A DNA stretch of 64,000 nucleotides from positions 310,001 through 374,000 of the forward strand of contig NC_089392.1 in assembly GCF_003171515.1 (NCBI RefSeq). Reading direction: 5' to 3'. Numbering within the stretch: position 1 is the first letter of the stretch; each line of letters begins with the position of its first letter. The notes beneath the pieces are model-generated. The model saw only the letters and a list, made by a program, of their open reading frames with translations, did not search any database and had not been told where the DNA came from. The DNA comes from Pyrenophora tritici-repentis. Its lineage: Eukaryota > Ascomycota > Dothideomycetes > Pleosporales > Pleosporaceae. Below are positions 30,825-42,097 of this stretch, one piece after another. A program made the position numbers and the translations under genes.

Positions 30825-32000
30825 TCATCGACGGAAGACGCTCATGAAGCTCTTACGCTTGCTAATTGCTGGTGTAGTAGGTCTGGAGGCAGGAATAGGT
30901 GGCGGCGGAGGATGTGCGGCTGTAGTTGCTCTCGATTGGGGTCTCGAGGCGTTCTTTTTGCCCATGAGTGAAAGCATCGGTTCGGACTTTTTGTTAGTGA
31001 GCTTGACGTCGCTGGGCTTCTCATTCATGCCTTGCTCATTGACGGCTACTCCGGAATCAAGTGGCCCATCATGAATAGGCTCAGCGGCGACGACTGCTCT
31101 TGGAACCGGGTCAGCTTTGGACAGACCACGAGAGAGCTGCATGCTACTCTTTGCTTTTGCGACGACAGACTTGCGTGAACTCTTGGTCACGGCACGTTTG
31201 ATGTGATTCGAGTCCTCGCCCGTCTGTCGCTCCATGCGCTCGATATCGCCTAGGATAGTCATGCCGTTCATGGCTAGACTCTCTTCGGGGATGGGGATGA
31301 ATTTGATGATGCCCCGGTCAGGCGAGACGCCGATTGACTCAGCCATGAATGTTTGGATGAGGGATGCATTGCGCTTATTGGTCGTGGGCTGCACCTGCAC
31401 AGGTAGTGCGTTGATGGTGAGAATGTAGGTGGGCTCAAAGGATCCGCCGAGAAGCAGACAGGCCGAGTGATTGACAGTGATCATAATCGATGTTTCGGGT
31501 CTTTGATAGCGCATGGAGAGGTGATGCGAGAGGTCGGTGACTAGAGTGTATTCGTCGTTGATCTGCACCAGGTTAGTTATTTGTGGAAACAACAACGCGC
31601 AGCCTGCAATTTAACGTACGATAACGTTGGTCCGCAGCTCGGCTACGATGGGAGCGTCCTTGGTCACGCGCTCGCGTGCTGACGACACGATGCCGTCCTT
31701 GTAGGAGAATTGGTCCTCGTAAAACTGCGCCCGCGCCCGCGACGTCGATGTCATGGGGCGCAGTCCATGGCCGGCGGTATTGTAAGGTCGGTTTCGTTCG
31801 GCCTCGGCTTCTTGGATTGAGTGAGGTGAAGAAGCAAAGGAGAATTGCGAGGGTGACGGTGACAGTTGCTCTCCGACTTTTTCGGGTGAAAGTAGAGCGG
31901 AGCCGGCTTGTTTGGGAAAGGCATTGCTCGATGTGGATGTTGACGATGGGCGTGACATCTTGGCTGCCGTCGATGTAGAATGGTTGGCCGAGTGGGGCAT
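30825..32000 (-). CDS. macrophage migration inhibitory factor (MIF)-domain protein with long tails
   Basis: Two exons, 32000-31620 and 31562-30825, across a 57-nt intron (GTACGT..CTAAC..GCAG). The product is 372 residues; the start is the first ATG of the frame (MPHSANHSTS). Splicing rebuilds a MIF/tautomerase domain: APIVAELRTNVI then INDEYTLVTDLSHHLSMRYQ, SIMITVNHSACLLLGGSFEP, YILTINALPVQ and DRGIIKFIPIPEESLAMNG. Ordinary MIF is ~115 residues with an exposed catalytic Pro1. Here the domain sits internally (about 115-235), so the N-terminal proline chemistry should be absent. Both flanks are Ser/Pro/Lys-rich and disordered; the C-terminus ends KRKSFMSVFRR. Cytosolic or nuclear, no signal peptide. 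Fold call is firm, function unknown. Confidence 0.85.
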
Positions 32001-34297
32001 ATTGGTGAGATGAAAGATGGCAGGAACAGTGGCAGTATTTGAAGGACGACGGGTCGTGTGTTTGTTTGGGAGCTGCGGTGAATTCCTTAGGGCCAAGTTG
32101 GATTGGGTTCGCCTAGATATTGATGAGGACGTTGGTGCAACATGCAAGAGGGTGCACGTCTATTGTGCTGTATCGGGCACGTCTCAGTCTTTAACTGGAC
32201 GGGAGTTTTAAATCTAGTAGATGACGTGCAAGAGAGGACCCCGCAATGGCAAAAGAAGGCAATAGTTTGAGTGAGCAGGTGCTACATGCCGGTCTCTTTG
32301 TAGCGAACCACTATGTGCTATATAGCACGGCGAGCGTCTGGCTCAAGTCTCGCCGCATGCCACCTAGAGGACCAGGCTTCGGGTATGGCGACAGGGGTGG
32401 GGCCACTATGCACTTTAGGGCGAATGCACAGGAATCGGACTGACGTTTGGCGTGGCGTGCCTGGAGACGGCTGTGCCCAAAGTCCTTATCTGCATGCAGT
32501 GCTGGCGTGTGCGGGAAGAGGTCAAGCGTCGGCGGTGAGGGCTACTATCGGCCACTAGAGCACCTCCAACACATTGCTGTCAGCGGCGCAGCTGGCTCTC
32601 TCAGTAAGCCATGGGCTGGAATGTATGCGGAATGTCTGCTTCAGTCATGTTCTGGACGGGACCAACGCCACCAGGCGCTCCTTCGGCTGAAACTTCTGTC
32701 AAGTCGCTCTTGCCAGCTGAGCAGCTGCACTTGCCTGAACTAACCTGTACGATGCGCGACTGCCGATTGCCTGGAGAAAATGAAAATAGCGTCCCTCTGC
32801 AAGGGAAAGGGCAACCCTGTCGCGGTGCAGGTGCTATCACCTTCCTCCCTGCTGAAGCAGCGAGGACGACCACTCACTTGTCGTTTGGACTGTGCTCCTA
32901 GCCGCGCCACTATCGACCTCTCCATCGTCGGCCAATTCTTCTACCCCACCCCCAGACCCTGGCCGGCTTATGTTTGACCGTCACCACCATCTACCGTGTT
33001 CTTAGTGGTTTCGCAGAAGCTTTGTCGTGCATCACTTGGGCGTACGCGGACGGGAACTTGCAGCAACACAAAGCACTCTATCTGGGCCCGCCTTGCTTAC
33101 ACCTAACCCGTGACCAGAGTCTGGAAGCAAGCCACATCAGACGGTATGGCCGACGCATCGTTACCTAGATGGGCGCATGTCGTCCACATGAAGCAAGGCT
33201 CATACCACGGTCCTCACATGTCCACCAGTGTGATTTCCATGGCATATTGCGGCCTTCTGCTTTGTGTGCCAAGCTATGGAAACGCACATGGAATGCAGGT
33301 ACTAGGATGAGTCTCGACCCTAAGGCGGCAGCATCCTACCAATCTCCACTATTCTCTCCACTACTCTTCTACTGTACATGATAACAGCTGCAATGTCTAT
33401 TGTCTTTGCCAGCAGGACAAGAATAGCAAAAGACGTCGCGGATACTAGCCGCCCAGCCTTGCATGTCTCGCACTGCTGAAATGATGGATTCGAAATACTT
33501 GCACCACGGCACAATCGCATCAATGGCGCTGAACCAAAATCATTTCCATTGCAAAACCCTCTTGCCGTGGCACAGGTCCACCTGGTACTATGTGTCAGGC
33601 GCCCTGCACGTCAAACCCCTTACAAACGGTCTGCTGCCAGCGTTGTACAACCAAGTACCCTACCCGCTGCACCTGCAACCTTGTACTCATTTCCCCACAG
33701 ATGGGCTTACGTCCATTCAACCAGACTGCTAGCTCCCTGCTGATCGCCTTCTTTTGTTCCATGAAACCAACCTTGCACGGCACCATGCTGGCACGGCGTA
33801 GGCAGATCTGAGATGATAGTCATAGTCTTACCATTTACCGGGCCTTGGTTAGCCACGGGAGACTACGCAAGTAGCCGTAATTGTCAATACGAGTAGAGCG
33901 GTGCGTCCGTGCGTCCGTGCGTCCCGCTGTGTGGACACTGAATACGAGGGCGAGCCGTGTCGTGGGGACAGAATGAGGCGACTGTGTTGATTCGGTTGGA
34001 GACGACTAGCAACGACAAGCAATGAGGCGTTAGGCTTCAATCGAGGATTCAGATGAGCAAGCCACGACTTGCAAGTCTCCGCGGCATAGAGTCAGGATAT
34101 AACGGCAAAGTATATTTGGAGCATGCCGACTCTCTCCTTCTCTACTAGATGCACGTCAGGTGACGCGATCCGTGGTGTCGCGCTGTCTTTATTGAGTATG
34201 ACGTACATGTGAGCGCGCCCCGGGTTGTTCGTTGCTTTTTCATCTACAAGCCGGCCACCATCAACAAGCCTTGTCTTCTCGCTCCACACGGACACAC
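32001..34297. other. gene-poor region, 2.3 kb
   Basis: Between the divergent starts of the MIF-domain gene (-) and the CENP-X gene (+). Only short frames are present (for example 32611-32901 on +, 97 codons from ATG, no family resemblance). A short GTCCGTGC repeat lies at about 33904-33925. No RNA gene recognised. Confidence 0.4.
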
Positions 34298-34924
34298 ATG
34301 GCCCCACCGCTCAACTCAACTCAAGCTCAACGACATCCCATCATGCCTCCGAAGAATGCGCCTGCGAACGGCGTGCGCAGAAAGGGCCCGGCCTTTAACC
34401 CGCCGCGGCCTGTGAACGCGACTTCCCAGCCGACCACGGCCACAAAACGCGCCTCAACAGCTGCCCGACGCGCGAATGGCGCTGCGAAGAAGACCAATGC
34501 GACCGCGTCGAAAAGCGGCTTTCGGCCAGTAGATGACATAATTGACCTATCAGACGACGACGACGACGTAGCTGCCGAGAAAGACGCAGACGATTTTGAT
34601 AGCGACGACTTGGACTCCATCATGGAAGATGTTGCGCCCACTCATTCCGCTCCTCCACCAGCCAATTCTCCGCTCGCAGAACCCGTTGTTCCCCGTCCGC
34701 TTCTCGCCCGTCTCCTGCTCGAGAACTTTGACGATCCAAACATGCAGATCCAAACGGGCGCGATGAAGCTGGTGGGCAAATACATCGACATCTTCGTCAC
34801 CGAGGCCTTTCTGAGGAGCAAGGACGAGAGGGAGTCTGCGGCCAAAGAAACTGGCAGTGTGGATAGTTTCTTGCAGGTCGAGGACTTGGAGAAACTGGCA
34901 CCACAGCTTGTGCTAGACTTTTGA
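34298..34924 (+). CDS. MHF2: CENP-X/Mhf2-type histone-fold protein
   Basis: Single exon from ATG 34298, 208 residues; an equally plausible start is ATG 34343, giving the family-like MPPKNAPANG. The N-terminal half is basic and Ala-rich (TKRASTAARRANGAAKKTNA) and then strongly acidic (DLSDDDDDVAAEKDADDFDS). The C-terminal ~75 residues form the CENP-X histone fold: RPLLARLLLENFDDPNMQIQ, TGAMKLVGKYIDIFVTEAFL and LQVEDLEKLAPQLVLDF, which ends exactly at the C-terminus as in relatives. CENP-X pairs with CENP-S (Mhf1) at centromeres and in the FANCM/Mph1 DNA-repair pathway. Known family members are ~80 residues, so the N-terminal extension is a fungal addition. Confidence 0.88.
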   Translation: MAPPLNSTQAQRHPIMPPKNAPANGVRRKGPAFNPPRPVNATSQPTTATKRASTAARRANGAAKKTNATASKSGFRPVDDIIDLSDDDDDVAAEKDADDFDSDDLDSIMEDVAPTHSAPPPANSPLAEPVVPRPLLARLLLENFDDPNMQIQTGAMKLVGKYIDIFVTEAFLRSKDERESAAKETGSVDSFLQVEDLEKLAPQLVLDF

Positions 34925-36183
34925 ATAAGAGGCGGGATAATACTCCGAAGATGACATGGACGACATGGGCCATACAACTAAACGCCCAGACACATGCTCA
35001 AACATTGAAATGGGTCCCGCAACGGGCAAGTTTGAATACGCAAACAGAGCGCCTCACGGCGGTACGGCCATCATACGTGGTACGTACACGCCTGAGAACC
35101 CTTGGGGCCTAGGGTGCCAGGCACTACAAGCGCTTTCTCGAGGCAATGCAAGCCCATGCTTAGGCAGCATTTTCAACGTCGACACCAGACGGAAACTCGT
35201 CGCATTAGAGATAGATACGCCATACAGTAGCCACAAAGCGGACAAGGCGCCAGGCCCGAATATGCACTTGTACTCTTCCGTCACCTTCTCGTATGACATG
35301 TCATACAACTCAGGCAGGAGTTTCTGTATACCTAATCATAGACGCGGTAATTCTGACATGTTTGAAACATTGCGCAGCGGCGCCTGGCGCCTCAGAACTG
35401 TCATACACCGTTGCGCCCATAATTCCAGGTTACCGGTTATGCACAATCTCGCAAACAGACTTTCCGGACGCCTGCCTCAATCGGTTTCCCGCAGCCCGTT
35501 GCCACGGCTGGCCTGAAGCATGTTACAGCTGGGCTCAAACACGGACGGAACGCGAAGCGCGTCGCATCCTCCACACCCTGGCCGCGTTTGTCGACAACAC
35601 CAACATGTCCATTTGGTCTATACCACACAATAGCAACCGCATCAACGGACTCGGAATTCCGCAAAATTTTGACACGTCTCTGGTGCGCATATGTATACTG
35701 CATGGTAATAATCATGTTCAAACCGACTTTGTGGTGATCAAATGTCATTGGCGATAACCGTTTCCAGCCTCGTTTTGCAGGGTTCCTTCCCCAGACTAGT
35801 CGGCTGAAGCACCATCCGCCTCCAAAACGTCGCAGCTCCAGCCTTACGTATCGGAAAGGTGACTAACCGCCATTAGCCACGCAATCGCAACTCTGCATGC
35901 CTTAAGACAGCCTATAGCCCCTCAGTGTTCAGGCTTTTCTCATCATCATCAGCTTCAGCATATCAGGTTTCCTTGTGTGCATTTTCATTGCCTTCTTTTC
36001 TTCACAATCTTTTAGATTCTAATAACCAACATCTGGCTAGCCCAGGTCGACTATATCCTTTTTATCACCTTTTTAAAAGCGCTAGTCGCCTTATTACCCT
36101 CTCTTGACGAGACTCGATCACCAATCGGAATCTTAATACCACTTTCGCTACTACGCATATCAACTTCACAATCAACAATCAAC
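34925..36183. other. intergenic region, 1.26 kb
   Basis: 3' flank of the CENP-X gene and promoter of the cupredoxin gene. An ATG-started frame at 34956-35516 (186 codons) has no recognisable domain and is not listed as a gene. Pyrimidine-rich DNA at 35930-36180 likely represents the 5' UTR of the next gene. Confidence 0.4.
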
Positions 36184-37191
36184 ATGTACTTTTCAAGAGC
36201 AACTGTCGTCGCCGCCATCATGGCCCTGGCATATGCCCAGGAACCAGCTGCAGCAGCAGCTGAGAGCGCTGCTACACCTTCAATGGCTGCTGGCATGGGT
36301 GAAATGATGAAGGGAGGCAAGGGAATGAACAGCACCGGCATGATGGGCGGCGGCGGCGCAGCAGGTGCTGCTGCAGCTGGAGGAGCCGCTGGAGCTGCTG
36401 CCGGCATGACCAAGACACACGTCGTCATGGTTGGAGGTTCAAACGGTAGCTTGGTCTTCCTTCCCGCCGACATCCAAGCCGCAGCCGGCGACTTGGTCCA
36501 GTTCCAATTCTACCCCAAAGTAAGTCTCCTTTACAAACTCTCAACACTAGAGACACAATCAGCTGACCCAAACCCACCAGAACCACTCCGTCGTACAATC
36601 AACGTTTGACAACCCTTGCGTACCCATTCAAAACATCATGCCCAACAAGACCGACGCCTTCTTTTCCGGTTTCATGCCCACAAACGCCTCGGCCGCTGCC
36701 TCAAAGAACCTCCTCACTTACACCATTCGCGTTCCCGACACAAAGCCCATCTGGTTTTACTGCTCGCAAGCCAAGCATTGCCAGGGAGGTATGGTTGGAG
36801 CTATCAACGCGTAAGTATTCTATCGTACATCGTCTCATATATCCATTCTAACATACCTCCCAGAGCCAAAACCGGAAACAAAACCCTCGCAGCCTTCGCC
36901 GCTCTCGCTGCTAAAGCCCCTGCTACTCTCTCTCCCGGTATGGCCTCTGGCGGCGCCGCTGGCTCTGGCGGTGCTGCCGGCGGAAACACGCCTACCTCGC
37001 CTTCTGCCGGTGGCGGCGCCGCGGCTGGTGGCGCTGGCGGTGCCGCTGGTGGCGCTGGTGGCAATGGCACGTCTACTGCTAGCTCTGGTCCTGCGCAAGC
37101 TACTGCTAACGTTGCTGCTGGTGGGTTCAACGCTCAGTCTTTCAGCGGCGTGTTTGCTGCGCTTGTGGCTGGGTTTATGGTCATGCTTTAG
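36184..37191 (+). CDS. GPI-anchored cupredoxin-domain extracellular protein
   Basis: Three exons, 36184-36519, 36581-36810 and 36864-37191, with introns of 61 and 53 nt. The product is 297 residues. It starts with a signal peptide (MYFSRATVVAAIMALAYA). Ala/Gly-rich linkers precede a cupredoxin domain (THVVMVGGSNGSLVFLPADI..GDLVQFQFYPKNHSVVQS). The domain has a full set of type-1 copper ligands: H114, C173, H178 and M183 (NHSV..WFYCSQAKHCQGGM). A long Gly/Ala/Ser/Thr-rich region follows, with a hydrophobic tail (FSGVFAALVAGFMVML), the pattern of a GPI-anchor signal. Fungal homologues are cell-surface proteins of uncertain role, possibly in copper handling or wall chemistry. Spliced frame and domain agree well. 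Confidence 0.9.
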
Positions 37192-37985
37192 AGCACGGAG
37201 CCTGGAATGTATGATGAGTTGTTCTAGTGTGGAAGACATGTTTACACGCGTTACTGGTGCTGTTGTTTTGTGATACCATTCTTTATCCCCCCCCCAGATC
37301 GGGGTAAATGAGCTGGACCTTTTTTTGGTTGCTGGGGTTGTGGCAGGTGTCCCATGGGACTTACCTCTGGGTTTTTTCGATTCTCTTCTCTCTCTCTTCT
37401 TCATAGATGATAATGTAACATTATTCTTTTTAACATTACCACGTCTGTGTCTTTACGCTTGTGAATCAGGGGGGTGGTTTTTTTTCCCAAATTTCTACAT
37501 TGCGTAGACTATGGGCTTGGCGGAGAGTGTGAGATTGACTTGGCAGGAGAAAGTGAGATTATACTTGTATCGAAAAATGCATGATTCGTATTGTACATTA
37601 CATATGCAAAACCTTGGCCTTGGGAATTTCTAAATATACATACATGTATGGTGGAGGACGCGTCCTGTCTGTATTTAGCATGGTCTCAATACTTATATGC
37701 ATGGAAATGAGACATCGTTTCCTTCAGAATAGACAATGACTACTTACCGCGATTTCTGGGGTAGGGAGATCGTAACTGCATCTACGTCATGATGACTTAA
37801 GCAGTATTACACCTGCCGAGGCTCCGCATCAGTGTCAATCTTCAGTCAACTTCGTCATCCACTTCGTCATATCAACAAAAGATGCAAACTATATCCTTGA
37901 GCAGATCACGGCAGTCTCAAAGCATGATATGTAGTCCTGGGCCACGGACTCACTTCCAGCTCTTTCTCTCCCAACACATCCCATC
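37192..37985. other. intergenic region upstream of the monooxygenase
   Basis: 3' flank of the cupredoxin gene, with a C-run at 37289-37297 and T-runs, and the promoter of the next + strand gene. No coding signal. Confidence 0.4.
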
Positions 37986-39236
37986 ATGACCCCAAAACCC
38001 AAGAACATTGTTATTGTCGGAGGTTCACTAGGAGGAATCCTAACCGGAGTTGCATTAAAGCGGCTTCGGAAAGATCTCAACATCCGCATTTTCGAACGCA
38101 ACCCAACGCCGCTTCTGCAGGACCAGGGCGCTGGTGTTGTCGCAGGGCAGGATGTGCAGAAGTTTTTCAAGACGCACGATCGAAGCCAAACACCATTGAC
38201 GGTTCCAAGCCATCAACGACTATATCTTGACAAGGGTGGTAGAGTAATTAGCCGACATGATCAAGAGCAACGGATGACAAGTTGGGACCTGTTGTACCAC
38301 CTTTTACGCACCAATTACGACGGCACAGAGACCTCTTATGCCAAAGTGCCCGTGTCGGAAGAGAGTGAGGGAAAAACATCATATGAGTACGGTTGTACAG
38401 TCACAAAAGTCTCAGTGCCAAAATCATCAGCAGAACTAGATTTCTCAGACCCTGTCAAACTCATCGTCCAGCACAAGTCCGGCGAGACATCGACCATCGA
38501 AGCCGACCTCGTCATCGCAGCCGACGGCCCAAGCTCCAAGATGCGCGAGGAATACTTCCCACATGTGAAGCGTACCTATGCCGGCTACGTCGCGTGGCGG
38601 GGCACAGTGTCTGAAACGGCGGTATCTCAAACCGACGTCTTCATCGAAAAGTTCACATTCTTCCACACAGACGGCCATCAAATCCTAGCATACACCATCC
38701 CCGGAAAACACGGAACCACCCAGCCTGGCGAAAGACTGCTGAACTGGGTGTGGTATGTAAACTACCCAGAAGAATCACCAGAGCATGTGGAGCTCATGAC
38801 GGATAACGAGGGGATGAGACATCACATCACCCTACCACCCGGTGGTATCAAAGAAGATGTTCGGGCAAGACAGAAGGAAACGGCTAGACAGATACTTCCG
38901 CCACAGTTTGCGGAGATTGTTAATAAGACCGAGGTTCCTTTTGTACAGGCTATTACTGATGTTGTTGCGCCGGCTGCTGTGCTTGATGGGGGTAGGGTTT
39001 TGTTGCTCGGAGATGCGTTGGCGGGATTTAGACCGCATACTGCTGCTAGTACGAATCAGGCTGCGTTGGATGCTATGAAACTTGCTGGCGCTGTTGAAAG
39101 ATTACTTGAAGGGGGTGGGGTGGAGGTGCTGAAAGAGTGGGAGGAGGAGGTTATGGAGTATGCGGAGGCGATGCAGAAACATGGTGTTGAGATGGGGGAT
39201 CGTAGCCAGTTTGGTCAGCATCCGATGCAGAGGTAA
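37986..39236 (+). CDS. FAD-dependent monooxygenase, 2,6-dihydroxypyridine hydroxylase-like
   Basis: Single exon, 416 residues. The Rossmann dinucleotide motif is at 8-20 (IVIVGGSLGGILT), followed by the acidic strand end IFERNP. The central DG motif of class A flavin hydroxylases is at 175-184 (LVIAADGPSS) and the second FAD motif is at 337-350 (RVLLLGDALAGFRP) with HTAASTNQAALDA. The GLY-rich TYAGYVAWRGTV segment and the FFHTDGHQILAYTIPG substrate-domain strand match the dihydroxypyridine/2-polyprenyl-type hydroxylases. It should hydroxylate an aromatic ring using NAD(P)H, O2 and FAD; substrate unknown. No signal peptide. It has no obvious metabolic cluster partners nearby. Confidence 0.92.
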   Translation: MTPKPKNIVIVGGSLGGILTGVALKRLRKDLNIRIFERNPTPLLQDQGAGVVAGQDVQKFFKTHDRSQTPLTVPSHQRLYLDKGGRVISRHDQEQRMTSWDLLYHLLRTNYDGTETSYAKVPVSEESEGKTSYEYGCTVTKVSVPKSSAELDFSDPVKLIVQHKSGETSTIEADLVIAADGPSSKMREEYFPHVKRTYAGYVAWRGTVSETAVSQTDVFIEKFTFFHTDGHQILAYTIPGKHGTTQPGERLLNWVWYVNYPEESPEHVELMTDNEGMRHHITLPPGGIKEDVRARQKETARQILPPQFAEIVNKTEVPFVQAITDVVAPAAVLDGGRVLLLGDALAGFRPHTAASTNQAALDAMKLAGAVERLLEGGGVEVLKEWEEEVMEYAEAMQKHGVEMGDRSQFGQHPMQR

Positions 39237-39668
39237 AGGAGTGTATGTATTAGAACTGTATAGATGACGTTATTTCTCTTACCTCGTATGGCGCGGTCGT
39301 TATTTCTTCCATTACCTTCAATCCTTCCCTTTGACAATCGCTCACTACTTCCTTCTCTCCAGACAGCGTCACTCTTCCCCCACCTTTCCGCATCGCAGCA
39401 CAGACCCACACCCAATATAAACAAACCGCCCATCCCACACCTTCTCACCAACGCATCACCCGCTTTACCCAACCGTTCACTTCTCATTACCCACCGTATT
39501 CTTCCCCACCATGAACAATACATCACCCCAAAGACCATCGGTCTACGACCACTACGCCACTCTAGGCTTAGACATATTCGCCTCAGACGAAACTATATCA
39601 GCAGCCATCAGATCATTACGCAAAAAGGTAAGCAAGCCATCGTCCCTTTCTTACGCCAGCTAACTTCA

Positions 39669-39684
39669 TGTGTGTGTGTGTGTG
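39669..39684. repeat. (TG)n simple repeat inside the intron
   Basis: Eight TG units just before the 39690 splice acceptor of the J-like gene. Confidence 0.9.
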
Positions 39685-40065
39685 AAATAGCTTAACAAGG
39701 CGGAACACACACTCATGAATAAGACGGCAAAAACTCAGTACGACAATACGTATGGCGCCACACATACTGCGTGGGTTATTTAGGAAGACCATAGGAATTG
39801 GCAGAGACGACGGAATGAGGATGCGGTTCAGAAGGCGGTGAAGCTGGCGATGAGGCACGTGGGATGTGAGCGACAAGAGGAAGCTTGTGAGACGGAGAGG
39901 ACGAAGGGGGATGTGGAGGAACGGGAAGAAGGGCAAGGAGAATATTCTGGGTTGCGGGATGGTGAGACGACGGGGCAATCGAAGGGATCCCAGGATGAGG
40001 GTCTGCAGGTTTCTGAAGGACTTGGTGGAGCCGGTGCGCCTGCATACGATACGGCTTCCGCTGAC

Positions 40066-40262
40066 ACGACGGCTTCCATTACGACGTTTTCCAACACGAC
40101 ATCTCCCAACACGACGTCTACCAACCCGCCTGCTTCCAACCCGTTCGCCCTCCTTATGTCTGCCTTCAGCGCGTATGCCGACAACAAGACTTCCACCAAC
40201 CCGCCCTCCACCAACACCCCATCTTCCAACACACCTTCCGCCAACACGCCCTCCACCAACCC
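40066..40262 (+). repeat. 15-bp coding minisatellite
   Basis: Imperfect 15-bp units such as TCCACCAACACGCCC encode repeats like S-T-N-T-P and S-N-T-P-S in the J-like gene. A short Leu/Ala-rich interruption (ASNPFALLMSAFSAYADNKT) splits the array. Confidence 0.75.
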
Positions 40263-40641
40263 ATGCCCTCCCTCTCCATTCCTCCCCACCAGCACCTCAC
40301 CCCCCTCGCCCCCCTCGCCCCCCTACTACACCCCACCCTCTCACCCCACCCCCTCGCACTCGCCCCCATCACTCACCAAAAAGAAAGAACTAGCACGCAA
40401 CCACGCCCAGCGTAAATACATCCGAAAACGACTCGAAGACGTCGGCGGACCGAACTACAAGCACGAAGCCGAAGTCGTCATCGACCTGAAGTGGGAGAAT
40501 ATGGTCAATCCCAAGGGCGAAGAGTGTGAGATTTGTGAGACGAATGTGGTTGCTAAGCGGTATGGGTTGTGGGTGTGTCCCGAGGGGGGGTTGAGGTTGT
40601 GTCGGATGTGTTATTTGGAGATGGGTAGGTTTGATGGTTAG

Positions 40642-41139
40642 GGTTTGGGGGATATGTTAGAATGGGTTTAGGGTTGGTTAGTTAGTGTGTGTTGTATTGG
40701 CTTTGGTGTTCATGTCTTTCACGTTGATTACGTTTTATAGATGTTTGAGCGTAGCAGGAATTGCACCATCATCATCATCATCATCAATGTGCTCATATGT
40801 ACAGCAATAACAGCATACTTCATACAACGTCTATATACAACAAAAAGGAAACATCCTATATACATGCCCATGCCCGCCCTTCCACCCAAAATCCATGTAA
40901 CCACCTAGATGACATATCATACCTGACACGCCAGTATATAAAAGCTACTATAAGTGCCGTGCACACCTATAGTATTATAGAAACAGGGATCCACTCACAC
41001 TGTCGCTATCCAGTATTTTCCGTCATCTAAGTGGAAACCAAAAAATGTATCAACAAGAAAAGAACAACCTCCTCAGCTAACCAGAGCCCAAGATAGAGAC
41101 GCAAGCATTTCTACCAGACCACAACACACAACAACCGCT
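40642..41139. other. 3' flanks of convergent genes with (CAT)n run
   Basis: Between the stop of the J-like gene and the stop of the AA9 gene. A CAT triplet run lies at about 40767-40786. No gene seen. Confidence 0.5.
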
Positions 41140-41951
41140 CTAGTTCTCAAGGTCCCTGGCGTGTCTCTTCCTGGAGAGCTTGGTAACAGCCGGGCCGGGA
41201 GTGGGGTAGCTAGTGAAAGGGCTGTAGAGGCTGAAGAGAATACCAGGGTCGGTAGCCTAAGATCACATTTGTTAGCACACATCTTTGAAGAGATAGTTAA
41301 GCATAAACTCACCTTGTAGAAGCTAGTAGCAGGAACACCACCGCTCAGCTTAGTACTTCCCGAGCCGGAAACCTTGAAGTTCACGCACTGAGGGTACGCC
41401 TGCGCACCGTTTGTCTGACCAGCAGCATGCAGAGCAATAATCTCGTGACGGATGACGTAGTTACCAGGGGCAACATTGGGAATCTTGACGTCCCAGGAGA
41501 ACTTATTCTTGATAAGGTCGTCGGTAGCCCAGACACCAGGGTTGCTGCCAGACTTCCAGGCGGCGGAGGAAATCTTGGTCCACTTGAGGCTGGCCGGGTC
41601 GACCGTGTCGCAGCTGGCGCCGCAGTCGGCCATGTATTCTTGCACGGGGCCGACGTGGGTGCCTGGCCAGGTGTCCCAGACGAACGTGGCTGTGTCGCCG
41701 GGCTTGACGGGGACCGAGGCACCGTTGCTCTTGCCTTGCTTGTGGCAGATGATGGCGGATGTGCCGAAGGCGTCGGGCGAGACGAAGCCGTTGTCGAGGT
41801 TGTCGGCTTGCCAGCCGACGGTGGCCGGGATGGGGCTTTGGTACTTGAAGGCTGCGTTCCAGCCTTGGAACTTTTGGCCGCCGACGACGACGCTTTCGAC
41901 GTGGCCGTGGGCTGCCACGAGGGGCGCAACTAGGAGGAGGAGGGAAAGCAT
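41140..41951 (-). CDS. AA9 lytic polysaccharide monooxygenase (LPMO)
   Basis: Two exons, 41951-41313 and 41256-41140, over a 56-nt intron (GTGAGT..TTAG). The product is 251 residues. The frame is open upstream to an ATG at 42083, but the start at 41951 gives a clean signal peptide ([14 protein letters not shown]) cut so that His15 becomes the N-terminus, as the copper-binding histidine brace requires. The second brace His lies in [16 protein letters not shown], and the QxYxxC motif with the axial tyrosine is present ([12 protein letters not shown]). The C-terminal exon supplies [14 protein letters not shown], typical of AA9. There is no carbohydrate-binding module; the protein ends in a short basic tail ([13 protein letters not shown]). 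It is secreted and cleaves cellulose or related glucans oxidatively, aided by copper and an electron donor. Confidence 0.95.
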
Positions 41952-42097
41952 GATGGTGGTGGTTGGAGATGGGAGTCGGTGGAGACGACTGGAGAAGAGA
42001 TGTAGAGAGAGAATGTGTGTGTAAAGTAGAGTGAGTGTCGAAAGGATGAGATTGAACCTGCTGTTGTACTGTTTCCAGAGCATACCATGAGCCGCCT

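Larger units (their letters stand above)
39511..40641 (+). pseudogene. J-domain/zinc-ribbon-like gene interrupted by in-frame TAG (or alternatively spliced)
   Basis: Exon 1 (39511-39627) encodes MNNTSPQRPSVYDHYATLGL..RSLRKK, the first part of a J-like domain. Splicing over 39628-39690 (GTAAGC..ATAG) adds LNKAEHTLMNKTAKTQYDNT..WVI and then hits TAG at 39781-39783. The same frame then stays open to 40641, encoding EDHRNWQRRR, Glu-rich helices, a Ser/Thr/Asn/Pro repeat and a Cys-rich end (CEICETNVVAKRYGLWVCPE..CRMCYLEMG) of zinc-ribbon type. If intron 1 instead used the TTTAG at 39783 as acceptor (156 nt, a multiple of three), a 325-residue protein would be open, but the J-like half would be cut. 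Which state is true cannot be settled from DNA, so it is called a probable pseudogene with an alternative. Confidence 0.55.

Noticed and set aside
32611..32901. 97-codon + strand ATG frame in the gap before CENP-X
   Set aside because: No similarity to a known family; isolated in gene-poor DNA.
34956..35516. 186-codon ATG frame downstream of CENP-X
   Set aside because: No domain, signal peptide or familiar composition; lies in the probable 3' UTR.
40767..40786. CAT triplet run considered as a CRISPR-like or coding repeat
   Set aside because: Simple microsatellite in a 3' flank; no spacers and no frame.
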